A DNA stretch of 42,509 nucleotides, taken from contig MPNW01000634.1 in NCBI GenBank assembly GCA_011800805.1, positions 112,198 through 154,706 of the forward strand, in the 5' to 3' direction. Shown one piece after another: positions 31,635 to 42,509 of the stretch. Positions within the stretch are counted from its first letter, which is position 1. Each line of letters begins with the position of its first letter. Source of the DNA: Hirudo medicinalis (Eukaryota > Annelida > Clitellata > Hirudinida > Hirudinidae). The notes beneath the pieces are model-generated. The model did not search any database. It saw nothing but the letters and a program-made list of their open reading frames with translations, and had not been told where the DNA came from. The translations under genes were made by a program, and so were the position numbers.

Positions 31635-33499
31635 TTAGCTGGGAGTTGAATTATACCCTCCATCTTCAATTGTCTGCTCGTCTGCTTGTTGTGCTGTTGT
31701 TGGTGTTGTTGCTGATGAAGTTGTTACTGATATTGACGTTGCTGCTATTGTTGTTGTTGCTGCTGCTGCTGTTGATGCTGTTGTTGATGTTGTTATTGTT
31801 GAGGTGTCGCTTAGGCGAGTGGTGATGATGTCGTCGTCCAATATTCGTAACTTGTTTTTCACTTTGATCTTTTGCAGTTTCCGATGTTTAATCTTCTGAG
31901 AGGTTCGAATGTGACTCCTGTCTTGCTTCTTACACTTGCAACTCTGCACAACCGGAATCGTGTAGGTTCGGTTCTGTCCGTTGTGGCAAACGAAAGGAAT
32001 CTTTTGACGCACCACCACATCCTCGACACAACGATAGTCGTGAGTTTTGGTCCTGGACCACACCTTGATGTACTCGGCGTACCACGGCAGGTCCCCTATC
32101 GGCAAACACCTCCCGGTGCACACGTGGTCATCCACCGGTCCAACCGAGGTGCAGAATCCGTCGGTGAAGTAACGTTTCGAGCGCAGAGGTACGCACTCTA
32201 TTTGCAGATCAGCTGCAAACAAAGGAATTTAGTTTAATTAAAAAAGATTTCTTATCAAATTCACTTATGGATATCGCACGATAAAAAATTGCCTTTCAGA
32301 GGTTTGAGCGTTCAACATCATAGACGTTCGACTGAGTGAATGAAAGAATGAATGAACTTAGAATGAAGATAGGATTGAATGAGCGAATAAATGATAGAGT
32401 GACATGAATAAGAATCAAGTTTTGAATAATTGGCATCGAAAACTCAAAATGCATCATGAAAGGAGTCTTTATAAGTTGACATTGAAAGGTTATTTTTGTC
32501 TCCTTGTGAGAGAATTTAGAGAAAAAAGGATTTCATTCATAAAAATCTCGACCTACGTTTACAAACCACTACTACGAGCGGGCTGTTTTTCATTCATGCC
32601 ATATACTATAGTCATGCTCTGTTGACTCAGGTTCCATTCATAAAATTTAGGCAGCCTGAACGACTCCACGACATCTCCAACGAAATTACTCACTCGGAAC
32701 ATTTGAGAACAAGGACTCCGTTGTGTCATTGGGTTATTCGCATTTTATTGATTATTCTTCATATTTTATCAAGATTTCAGATCGTTAAGATTTCAGATTC
32801 AGATTTTATCAAGTTATTCGATTCCTTCTTCTACATAAAAATCACAAATCCACCGATGGATGGATGGATCGAGTAGTGACTGACGGATGAATGAACGAAT
32901 GAACGAAGGAAGACATGAATGGTCCTAATTGTAGTTCCGAAGAAAACAATTACATGCACAGCATCCTCGCTTCTTTCATTAGAACACGATAGGATTGCAT
33001 AGGATTGCGAAGGATTGCAAATGAGTGAGATGCGGACGAATTGTTTTACTTGGAAAGGTTGAACGAGTGCGAAAGCATGAATTGCTAATCACGCGATAAC
33101 CTCCACATTAAAGGTCATCGGATTGCAAGTGCACGAACATTCCTGGCGGAAAACAGAGACTTTTGAAGGGAGTGGAGTGAGTTATTTTGGCTTTTAAGGC
33201 ATTTTTGAAGCGCCATAAAATGTCATTCTTAGAACATTTGCTCGATCAATTTAATAAAATAATTAAGTTCAGTTTAAATATTATTTAGTTGTTTATTAAA
33301 AATTAATTATAATTCCACAATTATAAGATTATGATTTCTGAGCAAACAAACTTTCTGACGTGTGGTTGCAGCGACCCAATGTTGAAATACACGATGTTGT
33401 TTGTAATCATCTTAATTTGACGATGACGGCGATGATGGCAATGTTGAAGATGAAGATGATGATGATTATGACGATGACGACATCGACGACGACGACGAC

Positions 33500-33548
<49 letters not shown>

Positions 33549-34339
33549 ATGACGACGACGACGACGACGACGATGATGATGATGATGATGATAACATCAA
33601 TTGCTCAAAACTTTGTTGAACTGATAAGAAAGTCATCGGGTTTGGAACGCTGTTTTTGAAGTTCATTCGAGAAGCAACTATTGAATTTGATGATGAGTAT
33701 CTAAAATATCTAAAATGAGTATCTAAAATCATTTGCTATTAATTGACATCTACTTTTATTCGTTTATATTTACTTTTATATGTTTTTAAATTCATTAACG
33801 AGCATTTCTACACCTACACACATTGATTTAACTGATTAAAATGATTATTTGAAGAAAACTAATAAAATATATAACAATTAATTCTTCATAATTTCTTAAT
33901 TATTGGCAATTATTTGTCATTAATTTGTTAATAAAATATTAATAGTAAGCAATCATAACATTAATCATTTATTACATAATTATTTATCAATTAAATATCC
34001 GCATTAATTCCTTATTGCTGATTGAATCCTACCTGGTTTCGGGTCGAGGAATTGAAAATCCTTTGGATCGACGTATCTTCTGTTTTTCTTTCTGTGTCTC
34101 AAAGAATCCTTTTTCTTCTTCAAGTTCCATTGATGCTCATCCTGGAAATCCTGATTTTTATGAGGATAATGTCCTGACCTGGAGTCGGGAATTAACTGAG
34201 TGTCCGAAGAGATCCGAGTGCCCCACCTCGGAAACTCGGACACGTTCGAGTTTCCCGGCAGTTCTTCCAGATGGCAGAGAGAGACAGGGATAAAGAAGAG
34301 GAAGAGGAGGCATGAGCTCCGCCTGATGGAAGCAAACAT
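31635..34339 (-). CDS. Sclerostin/SOSTDC1-like secreted cystine-knot protein
   Basis: This is a predicted secreted BMP/Wnt antagonist of the sclerostin family. Two exons, 34339-34033 and 32212-31635, are joined by a 1.8-kb GT-AG intron in phase 1, giving about 294 residues. The ATG at 34339 is chosen because it opens a classic signal peptide (basic MFASIRRSS, then hydrophobic CLLFLFFIPVSLC); the frame is also open upstream but without a leader. The C-terminal cystine-knot domain shows IECVPLRSKRYFTDGFC, HVCTGRC, DYRC, FVC and SCKCKKQ, eight cysteines matching sclerostin (RYVTDGPC, LVCSGQC, FRC, LLC, SCKC). A basic stretch (KIKHRKLQKIKVKNK) follows, in the position where sclerostin binds heparin. 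The last 60 residues are a Thr/Ala/Ser-rich tail encoded by a GTT/GCT microsatellite, absent from vertebrate sclerostins and possibly O-glycosylated. Confidence 0.88.
31690..31806 (-). repeat. GTT/GCT microsatellite encoding the Thr/Ala tail
   Basis: A nearly continuous run of GTT, GCT and GAT triplets on the plus strand, read on the minus strand as Thr, Ala, Ile and Ser codons at the C-terminus of the sclerostin-like protein. Confidence 0.75.
33466..33592. repeat. GAC/GAT/GGT microsatellite in the sclerostin-like intron
   Basis: About 125 bases of GAC, GAT and GGT triplets, with internal blocks of each unit type, inside the 32213-34032 intron. It is not coding in the gene model. The rest of that intron has no recognisable element. 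Confidence 0.85.
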
Positions 34340-35094
34340 CGGTGCAAACCTTCTTTTGATGCGAAGCAATTTTTCAACTGACTGCGATGTGTTTTTAAAA
34401 TCTCGTGCTGATCTGCTTTCCTGGCTTCTGAGGCGGTCTGAGAAGAGTTTATGTGCTTCCAATTTCCCGCCATCCGACCAGAGCTCGACCTTTTTCGACA
34501 TTTCCAGCTTACTCTTTCCTCGGTAACGCAGATTTCCCGCCGAAATTACAATGCATCGAGGAGCAACATGGCGGAACGTGCAGCAAGTCTCTTCACTTTG
34601 AAGAGGAACTGTCGAATAATTATTCGAATGTAAATTATTATTCGGAGAAGAAGAAGTGAGAAACAATTTGAGTCCACAAGAAAAGAAATGCTTCTATCCG
34701 CTTTATCGCATGCTATTCAATGTTAGCGCTCTTAAGCAGCTCGGTGTTTAAAAGCGATCAAGACCCATAACAGTGCCCAATATTTAGCAGTATTAGAACG
34801 AAGACTTATTGACATTCTCACTGAGCAACGACTTGACAGGTAGAATCAAACCTTCATTCACAGCCAACTGACTTTTGTGCCACAAGGATCGCCTGCTAGA
34901 TTACACTGCAGAGTAAGCTTTTTGGACTGATTAGCGAGTAACTCTTATAAATCTTTTGGGACGTTATTGTACTCATCCGAATCGTTCACTCATTCATTCG
35001 ATTTGTTTTGAAAGATCAATATTATTTAGTTGAAATGAGCATAAAGAAACGATGATGATGACGATGGTTATTGGCGCGGTGAATGGTAACTGTT

Positions 35095-35190
35095 GATGAT
35101 GATGGTGATTATTATTATTATTATTATTATTGTTGTTGTTATTATTAGTGATGATGCTGATGATGATGATGACGATGAGTATAATTGTCG
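35095..35190. repeat. ATT/GTT/GAT triplet microsatellite
   Basis: Runs of ATT, GTT and GAT triplets in succession, non-coding, in the divergent intergenic region. Confidence 0.75.
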
Positions 35191-35879
35191 TTGATGATTC
35201 GTTTGGGAGAATGAGATGCGAAACATTCCCAGTGATTGAGTCGTTGGGAAATGACAAAAAGGGAAATATTTCCTCTCGGTTTTAATAATTTTTAATCGCT
35301 ATTACTTATTACTGCCATTATTTATTAGTCTAATTAAAAATTTTGCGCGGAGAAGGTTCAAACAATTCATTAATTTTTAAGGAATGTTTTGTTTATTACG
35401 AAATTTTAAAAATTAATTTCGATAAGTTTTCAAACGTTCGAAATTCATTGACATGCACCAAATAAATTCAGTCGAGTGAATTTACTATCAATGAACTGCA
35501 TATTCATTCAGGCATCCTTTCGACCATCAGTCAGTCGTTCCAACAATTAACTTGAAAGGTCACGAATTATCTAATGAGCATTTAAGTAATTAATTAAGTT
35601 ATGTGATGCCATTAGCCATGCAATTAATCAATTATTCATTGCAAACTAATTAAGCAATTCATTTGAAGGATATGTTTCAATAAACTTTGCAGTCGCTGTT
35701 AAAATAACCAACAGCAACGTAACTTCGTTTTGGTTTTACTTCCACGTAGAATTAATTTCAATGTTGTCAGATAATATTTTTTCAACGCCGGCTCAACGGG
35801 TTACGCTCTCAATAACCATAAGCACCAGTGACTTATTGAATATTAATTCAATTATTAAATGTTATTTCAAATTCATTCA

Positions 35880-35990
35880 GAATCTTAAGAACACGTTTGG
35901 AATGATCAGTCTGCACCACGGAGTTATACAGGATTTTGTAATTGAGGGGTAGTAACCAACATCCGGGGTTGCATCTATCCAACTGGATGA
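35880..35990 (-). mobile_element. Fragment of a CR1/L2-type LINE, related to the copy at 41.1 kb
   Basis: The stretch around 35920-35945 (GGAGTTATACAGGATTTTGT) closely matches 41110-41133. In minus-strand translation the two give parallel strings (WLLPLNYKILYNSVVQ here, WLASRDYKILNNSLLR at 41.1 kb). Only the segment after the RT active site survives. Confidence 0.5.
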
Positions 35991-36680
35991 CCTTTTTGGT
36001 TTTTGCTTATCCGTGACCATTTTTTTTGACCATGTAATTACAGATAACTTGGTTACATGTAAGTATACACCTCCCTCCAGCTGCTGGGGGTGTCCTTAAA
36101 ATTTTTGTTAAGGAGGGGGCTACAAACCAGAAGGCTTCTAGGCAGACACCGTTTATGAAGAAATGCCATTACGTAACTGTAATATAGCTGTGATATATTC
36201 AATAACAAAATCTTCATATAATAGAACTTCTCTGCATAAATGTCTCTAACAAAATGGAAAGTTAAATCTTTACTCACGTCACCATTTTCTGGTTTCACCC
36301 CATCCTCGCCCTTCAAAAAAAATCCCTAAAATTGGCTGATGGACTTTTTTTAACTTCTCAGACTTTCTATTCTCATAAGGTCAAGAGTTCTATTTTTAAC
36401 AAAATCAGATGGTGAAGATATTATTGGGTCTAAGTTTTTTTTGGCGCTTTACCTTCAGGTCAAAAATAGGTCCTAAAAAGGTCACGTCATTTATGATTTA
36501 AATATTATGCAAAATTATAAAGATACATGTAGCAGAAATATTAAAATAAAACTATTATTATTATTATTGAAATATTTAAATGCTAAATTTAAGATCGTTG
36601 GGGGAGGGATATGTTCAACGACTTTTTTCCACTGCATTTAAACATTCCAATTATATAACATTCGCCGGCTGCACAGTTTC

Positions 36681-38608
36681 ATGGCTACGTTGAAGCTTTC
36701 GTCTGGTTGTGAAATTCCGGTTGTTGGTCTTGGAACTTGGCAGGTATTTGACATTGAATGTATAATCTAGCCTAACTAGATTTCACTGCATTATAGTTTA
36801 GATTTGTGGTTGGATCATGTGATTTCCATTTTCTAGTTTGTTTTAGTTTAACGGCAGTGCTATGATTTTAGTCCAAACCTGGAGAAGTTGAAAATGCTGT
36901 CAATGAAGCCATTAAAGCGGGTTATAGACACATTGACTGCGCATATATTTATGGAAATGAGAAAGAGATTGGCCTTGCTTTGAAAACTTGCATTGACCTG
37001 AATATTGTAAAGAGGGAGGAGATGTTTATAACTAGCAAGGTGAACTTTGGAAAATAAATTCAATGAGCGCGTTTTGACAACATGAAATGCTTACTTGTTC
37101 GAGTTGCTTTCATAGCTTTGGAATACTAAGCATCATCCAGAAGATGTTGTGCCTGCATTGCAGGAATCCTTGAACAACCTGCAGTTAGAGTATTTGGACC
37201 TTTATTTAATTCACTGGCCAATTGCATTCAAGGTTTGAGATAGTGCTTCATTTATTTAAGCTCGATTTACCTAGTTTTGTCATTTTTTCAAACAGAGAGG
37301 AGATGATGTTTTTCCTAAAGATGACAAAGGCAACCTGATTTATGATGACATCAACTACATTGACACTTGGAAAGTTAGTCAAAATTATATATTTTAGCAA
37401 CTTGAATTAAGAAGAATTTGTTTTTTATTTAAATCTTTTACAATTCCAATTTTATCAGCTGTTGAAACATTTTTGGCACACATAACACTTTTTGGTGTTA
37501 TAAAAATGTTGGCATAAATATTCCATTGAAGTTTGTAAGTAAATGTAAATAGTGTTCTTGTAATTAATTTGTTTAATCTTGGGACCCCTTGAAAATTTGA
37601 ATTTATAAATGAGGTAGTTGCCAAAAATAGGCTTACAAGCAGTACTATTGCAAATTAACACACCTAAATTGCATCATCTAAACAACGTATTTGTAATTTA
37701 TTTCTGAATTGATCTTTTCATGTGATAAGGTGGTTTTAATTCTCCACAGGAAATGGAGAAATGTGTGTCACTTGGACTTGTGCGAAGCTTGGAATCTCAA
37801 ACTTTAACAGTGCTCAGATTGATGAGATCATCGGATGTTCCTCTGTAAGACCAAGTGTACTCCAGGTAAGACTGGTAACACATTAATTAAATGTAATGTG
37901 AGTATTAACATTCTTTTATATGTTAGGTGGAAGTGCATCCCTACCTGCAGCAGGAGAAATTGTTGGAGTTTTGCAAACAACGGGACATTGTAATGACTGC
38001 ATATAGCAGTTTTGCATCCCCCAACAGGCCCTGGTAACATTTTTACTGTATTACTAAAAACTCAAAGTTTAGTTAGTGTTTGATGCGAAGAACGGTTTCA
38101 TTTTGCCATTACATTCGATATCACTCGCCACTTACATTATTCTGAAACATTTTGAAAGGGTGGATCCATTGAAACAAGAGAAGGTTCTGGATGATCCAAC
38201 CCTTGTGAAAATCTCAGAAAAGTACGGCAAGACGCCTGCTCAAATTGTGCTCAGATGGCTCATTCAGAGAGGCATAGTTGTCATTCCAAAAAGCACCACA
38301 AGCTCAAGGATTATCAGTAACTTCAAGGTCAATTTTTTATTCTCATATTTCAAATCATATAAATCATCTGTACATCCAAGAAAAATCTCAGGTCTTTGAT
38401 TTTGAGCTTGATGATGACAATATGAGGGAGATTGCAGCACTCAACAAGGATAAGAGAGTCATTCTTCCCATGGTTGAAAGAGATGGGCAAGTCAACATGA
38501 AACTTTAAAATTGCTGATGTACATTTTAATAAATATCCTTGACATTCCAGGGAATTGGTGCCAAGGGATATGAATGCCCCATATTTTCCATTTGCTGTTG
38601 AGTTCTGA
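36681..38608 (+). CDS. Aldo-keto reductase (AKR1A1-like, alcohol dehydrogenase NADP+ type)
   Basis: This is a cytosolic NADPH-dependent reductase that converts aldehydes to alcohols. Nine exons: 36681-36743, 36872-37039, 37116-37232, 37296-37373, 37750-37865, 37927-38033, 38159-38327, 38392-38486 and 38551-38608 (TGA). The product is 323 residues, against 325 in human AKR1A1. The catalytic tetrad is visible: Asp in YRHIDCA, Tyr in YIYGNE, Lys in TSKLW and His in LIHWP. The C-terminal phosphate-binding segment reads [12 protein letters not shown]. The last intron has a GC donor (GG-GCAAGT), and splicing it gives ERDGELVPRDM, matching the family; reading through gives VNMKL and a stop. Exon 5 lacks one base near 37791-37792: the frame breaks after GLVRSL and the expected GISNFN continues one base out of phase. 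This is either a one-base sequence error or a real frameshift; all other exons are intact. Confidence 0.88.
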
Positions 38609-39079
38609 TCGTCTTCAGTGCCAAGGGATAGTCTTGCCTCATTTTTTTTTTTAGCTACCTGATGGTTTGGCTCACCCCATGGAAAAATAGATTAAGAATG
38701 TTTTGTTGCAGTATGCCTCATAAATAAATCTTTTACGTTCACAAAACATCTTCTGACGTGTTTTTCTTTCATTAAAAAGGAGTTCAGGAGTTTCATTAAT
38801 AAATAGGACCGGTTTATCACACAGACGAGTCTACTTAAACCACTATCAATTTATGTTATGTTAAATAAAGTGCCAGTAACCTTTATGCAACATGTGATAA
38901 GTCATGCGCCAATGCGTGTCCAATTGCATAAATAAAACAAATCAAAATCCATGAATGAATCGAACGCGAGCTTGAGCTGCACACTGTTGCTGAATCTTGA
39001 AAATAGCAGTAATGGGAAGATCAGCTTTGAGGCAAAATGTTTCTCATAAAATTTTATATAAAAGAGTTAATACAATGGA
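38609..39079. other. Convergent 3' region of the AKR and GEMIN2 genes
   Basis: Two 3' UTRs meet here. AATAAA at 38723-38728 serves the AKR gene. No other gene is seen. Confidence 0.5.
38723..38728 (+). terminator. Poly(A) signal of the AKR gene
   Basis: AATAAA on the plus strand, 115 bases after the AKR stop codon, before the convergent GEMIN2 gene ends at 39080. Confidence 0.6.
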
Positions 39080-40885
39080 TCATGTTTCATTATCTGCCAA
39101 ATCTTTCTGATCAAAATATCTAGCAATTAAGCATATGATGAGGTTGAGGGAGCCCAGTCTCTCATCTGAAGGAGATTCCTGTTTACAAAAATTTATTAAT
39201 TTTTGGAGTTTAATTCATTTTGTTGCCCACTGTGAAACTAACCAACTCGGCTCTTACTGCTGCACATGACCTGGCAACATCCCTGAGAACAGAACAGGTG
39301 TCTGGGTCCAGAGGCTTCTCCAGACAAACCAGCAGGCTATAAAGCCAACTTCCCTGAGGAAAATAACCATTGCTTGAGTAGGGGCTAGTAAAACATGTTG
39401 AAATAAATTTTATTGCTGTTCTGAAGGCTTACCAGTCCCAAACAAAATTCTTGTGCTTTCATCCATTCACTGTGATATTGGAGAAGTTGTTGAACTAGAG
39501 GCTGGATTCAAAGCAATGTTGATATTATTATTTGATTAGAAATAATATTGATATAATTGTTTGATTCCAAATAATATTGACATTTGGTCAAAATATGAAA
39601 GCTAGCCAAAATAAATTTATAGTTATTGTTTGACAAAGGAATAAATTTGTCAGACTTAAATTCATAAAAAAGGTTTTGTCAAAACATTAGACATGACACA
39701 TACAACCTATCATGTATGTTATACAGACTCATTTTATATTGAAGATAATTTGAACAATCCAAATCCATGTTTTAAAAAAAATTATGCATTAGCCTATACA
39801 AAATATTCACCTGGTTGAAGTGAGCCACGATACTCAACAATGGGGAATGACCCTCATCACCCCCAAGACTTCCATAACAAAAAGCTTGCCAGGCCCTCTC
39901 GTCATCTCTTGGTGGCTAAAATTAAATTATTCATTAGCACATGAATACAAAAAAAAAAGTAAGAACAAATTATTAAGCTCAAGTTTGACCCTAATCCAAG
40001 ATCTAATATAAAACTTACAAGTTGTGATTTTAGATTTTTCTTTGCCAGGTTAGGTCTGTGCTTGTAAAATTTCTTTATAAAAATAAAGCATAACAATTAA
40101 ATCATAGATTCGGAACTGCAAGGCATTCCACATTCTACCTGTCTCACACTGGAAAATTCTGCTTCTTGTTTTTGTTGCCATTCAAGACTTGGGCAGAATT
40201 CACTTGGTGCACTCTCCTTACTGTTGGTCATCTAAAAAGATTTGTTGTTTAAGTATGCACACAGCCACAGGATGTTGAAATAACTGTTTTGTAACATTTG
40301 CTAACTTATTTTATATGGAATTGTCAACAAACATATCAAGTTGCAATACTGCTATTATTTTGGAAACATTCAATAGTCTAAACAATTCTCATTGGCTATG
40401 TGAGTGATACAATTGCTTAGAGGTTTTGCTTTTTAATCACCTTATCCTTGTTCCACTGGCTAATCTGTGACTTTATTAATATAAACAATCATTGATTATA
40501 GAAATATTTAACAGATTTCAATTAACCATTGATGGAAATGTCTTTATATCGCAACAAGATTTCTGTTCAAATTTTGCTACTTTGATTTCTTCACATTGCC
40601 TGGCTTCCACTCTTTAGAAAATAAATAATGGGCTAAACAGGGTGAATCACCACAAAAGCCAAAAATGTTTTTGCAAAATATTTGCGACCATTCATTTAAT
40701 GTAAATGATACTGAACCCCTTACAAAAATGTAAACAGTAAATAAAGAGAATGCATTTAAAACGAACATAACTCTCTTGAGATATTCCATACCACAAGACG
40801 GTAATGAGTCCAAATCGACGAATTCATCTGCGCCTAGTTCGACTAGAAAAGCCTGTTCCATAAAATCATCATCATGTTCGCCCAT
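39080..40885 (-). CDS. GEMIN2: GEMIN2 (SMN complex component, snRNP assembly)
   Basis: GEMIN2 binds SMN and holds the Sm protein pentamer during spliceosomal snRNP assembly. Exons on the minus strand: 40885-40772, 40611-40527, 40231-40139, 40072-40019, 39915-39811, 39501-39433, 39353-39243 and 39178-39080 (TGA), about 242 residues (280 in human). Family landmarks in order are [85 protein letters not shown] and [13 protein letters not shown]. All junctions are phase-consistent GT-AG except exon 1 to exon 2. There the only GT donor (after AAGAGA) and the only fitting acceptor (CTAAAG) differ by one base from an open frame. The start ATG at 40885 precedes an acidic N-terminus. It is convergent with the AKR gene. 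Confidence 0.92.
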
Positions 40886-42165
40886 TCTCAAAACAACTTT
40901 GTTAAAGTTTGAATGTGATCAAAGCGGTGGTTTGATGCAGTCCAGGAGAGAATCCACGCGTTCAAGTATTATTTTAATTTTAGGGTAACCAAATTAAATC
41001 AAAACAAAGACAACAAATATAATTAGGCATTGAACTAAATATTAACAAACTTTTCTGATTATATAAAATTAAGGGTCATACTCTCCACAAAAATGGGAAG
41101 TCTGAGCAGGGAGTTATTCAGGATTTTGTAATCGCGGGATGCTAGCCAACGGTCGGGGTGCACCGTATACCTGCGTATCATCAGTGCATGTATGGCAATG
41201 GAGTCCATGTGCCCGAATGACGCTCTCAAGCTCAGCCTATACATCGTGAAAAGGTGTGGGCTCAGAACGGAGCCTTGGGGTACTCCGCATGTTATAGAAG
41301 TAGAGGACGATGCTAGTTCATCACCACCGACGCAGAAGGAACAATCGGTACGACCAGGTACGACCGAAACCATGCAAGGGCACAACCCATGAACATTTCT
41401 AGTCGTCCTAAAAGCTTACTCCGATTGCGGCTCGCAGACAGTGGAAGCGATTTTCTCACCCATACTTTTTCGGTTTCACTACCTTACTACCGCGAGCCCA
41501 TAATTTTGACAGATATCACACATATCCATTTGACATTTTTGTGATCCACTTATAGTAGGATGAGGATGACATCAGTCGGGGAGCTGATCCGACACCAGTC
41601 ACTACCTGACTCCAGATCAGCACCATCAGCAACAGCGCCGCCACATTTTTCTTATCTTCAGTGCACTATTGGAAACATCTCTATCGTACGCAGGTTGAAA
41701 CAAAATTATAGAGCTTGCAGAAACCGTTCGGGCTTTCTTGCTCATCCATCTAATCTTGAAATTCTTTTTTTCGCTTCTTTGACATTTCTGCGTCGCAGGC
41801 TAATTTATAAATAAAAAGACTACTTAGTCTGTCGGTAGATTTTTCGTGCCCACAACGCAATTGACGTCAGTTTAACCTCACTATGGGATTTCCAGACAAA
41901 AAATTCTCCGCAATTCGTTTTGCGTAAGCTATTTTCAAAACAGATCATGTGATCAAACCATTAGTTTGCAATTGTTCCTAAATTAAATTAGTCTAAAATC
42001 TTAAACCTCCTCATAGTTGCAAACAAGTAAAGAAGGCTTCACACGATAAGTTGAGAGTTTGATAACTTGCTCCGAAGCATTATTGGACAATAAATGACAA
42101 AAAATATTTTAAGGGTGGCTTTTCTTGACGAAATTAGCCACCATGTCTAACATAAGGTTCATTTT
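40886..42165. other. Spacer between KARS 3' end and GEMIN2 start, containing a LINE fragment
   Basis: The left end holds the GEMIN2 promoter and the right end the KARS 3' UTR. Apart from the LINE reverse-transcriptase fragment at about 41059-41400, no gene is seen; 41400-41820 is of higher GC content and may be more of the same LINE, but no readable motif was found. Confidence 0.4.
41059..41400 (-). mobile_element. CR1/L2-type LINE reverse-transcriptase fragment
   Basis: On the minus strand a broken reverse transcriptase reads LAWFRSYL (in a shifted frame), then ITCGVPQGSVLSPHLFTMY. The catalytic box is CTDDTQVY in the next frame, replacing YADDTQLY, followed by RPLASIPRLQNPE. At least two frame changes and loss of the Tyr/Ala of YADD show it is not active. 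GVPQGSVLSP...LF with DDTQ is characteristic of CR1/L2-group LINEs rather than the R2-like element at 27 kb. Confidence 0.75.

Positions 42166-42509
<344 letters not shown>

Larger units (their letters stand above)
34340..36680. other. Intergenic region between the divergent sclerostin-like and AKR genes
   Basis: This holds both promoters. It contains a GAT/ATT microsatellite at about 35095-35190 and a LINE fragment at about 35880-35990. The frame upstream of the sclerostin-like start stays open to 34666, but that part shows no leader or homology and is probably 5' UTR. The remainder is AT-rich and featureless. Confidence 0.45.

Noticed and set aside
34340..34666. N-terminal extension of the sclerostin-like protein
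   Set aside because: The frame is open but would bury the signal peptide internally; a secreted cystine-knot protein needs the leader at the start.
38558..38660. Similar strings TGCCAAGGGATA at the AKR last exon and in its 3' UTR
   Set aside because: Short partial duplication of about 12-20 bases; no element boundaries and no clear consequence.
41862..41869. CRE palindrome TGACGTCA
   Set aside because: One 8-base match is expected by chance in about this length of DNA, and it is almost 1 kb from the nearest start codon.

Overview
The window is a 42.5-kb piece of an animal nuclear genome. It is AT-rich, and its genes are split into many small exons (33-200 bp) separated by GT-AG introns of about 50-900 bp. 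The readable genes point to a bilaterian: a KIF6-type kinesin, ribosomal protein eS28, an SR-type cyclophilin (PPIG/NKTR class), a sclerostin-family cystine-knot antagonist, an aldo-keto reductase, GEMIN2 and cytosolic lysyl-tRNA synthetase. Compact introns, abundant GAT/GAC triplet repeats and degraded hAT, R2-like and CR1/L2-like elements fit a marine invertebrate (a tunicate is possible), but the sequence alone does not fix the phylum.

Layout. 1-1564: decayed hAT transposon on the minus strand, running off the left edge. 1821-6603 (+): KIF6, starting at the P-loop exon because the N-terminal exons are not visible in the window. 7707-8039 (+): RPS28. 9570-14818 (+): PPIG/NKTR-like cyclophilin with a long RS tail. 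15829-24442 (-): a very large unrecognised acidic protein of at least 2,804 residues, almost all in one 8.2-kb exon, interrupted by a 76-N assembly gap beside a poly-aspartate tract. 24.4-31.6 kb: gene-poor DNA with a 5'-truncated R2-like retrotransposon flanked by 29-bp direct repeats, a lone possible exon and a tRNA-like sequence. 31635-34339 (-): two-exon sclerostin/SOSTDC1-like secreted protein. 36681-38608 (+): aldo-keto reductase. 39080-40885 (-): GEMIN2, convergent with it. 41.06-41.4 kb: LINE reverse-transcriptase fragment. 42166-42509 (-): the last two exons of lysyl-tRNA synthetase.

The genes form no operon or shared pathway; this is ordinary mixed animal gene order. Their functions are ciliary or microtubule transport (KIF6), translation (RPS28, KARS), splicing and snRNP biogenesis (PPIG-like, GEMIN2), BMP/Wnt signalling (sclerostin-like) and carbonyl reduction (AKR).

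The main oddities are the giant single-exon poly-Asp protein; single-base reading-frame breaks in two otherwise intact genes (the cyclophilin and the AKR) and a one-base phase clash in GEMIN2; an exact 127-bp duplication joined by a single N inside the RS domain; two GC-AG introns; and a retroelement whose flanking target duplication is still perfect.
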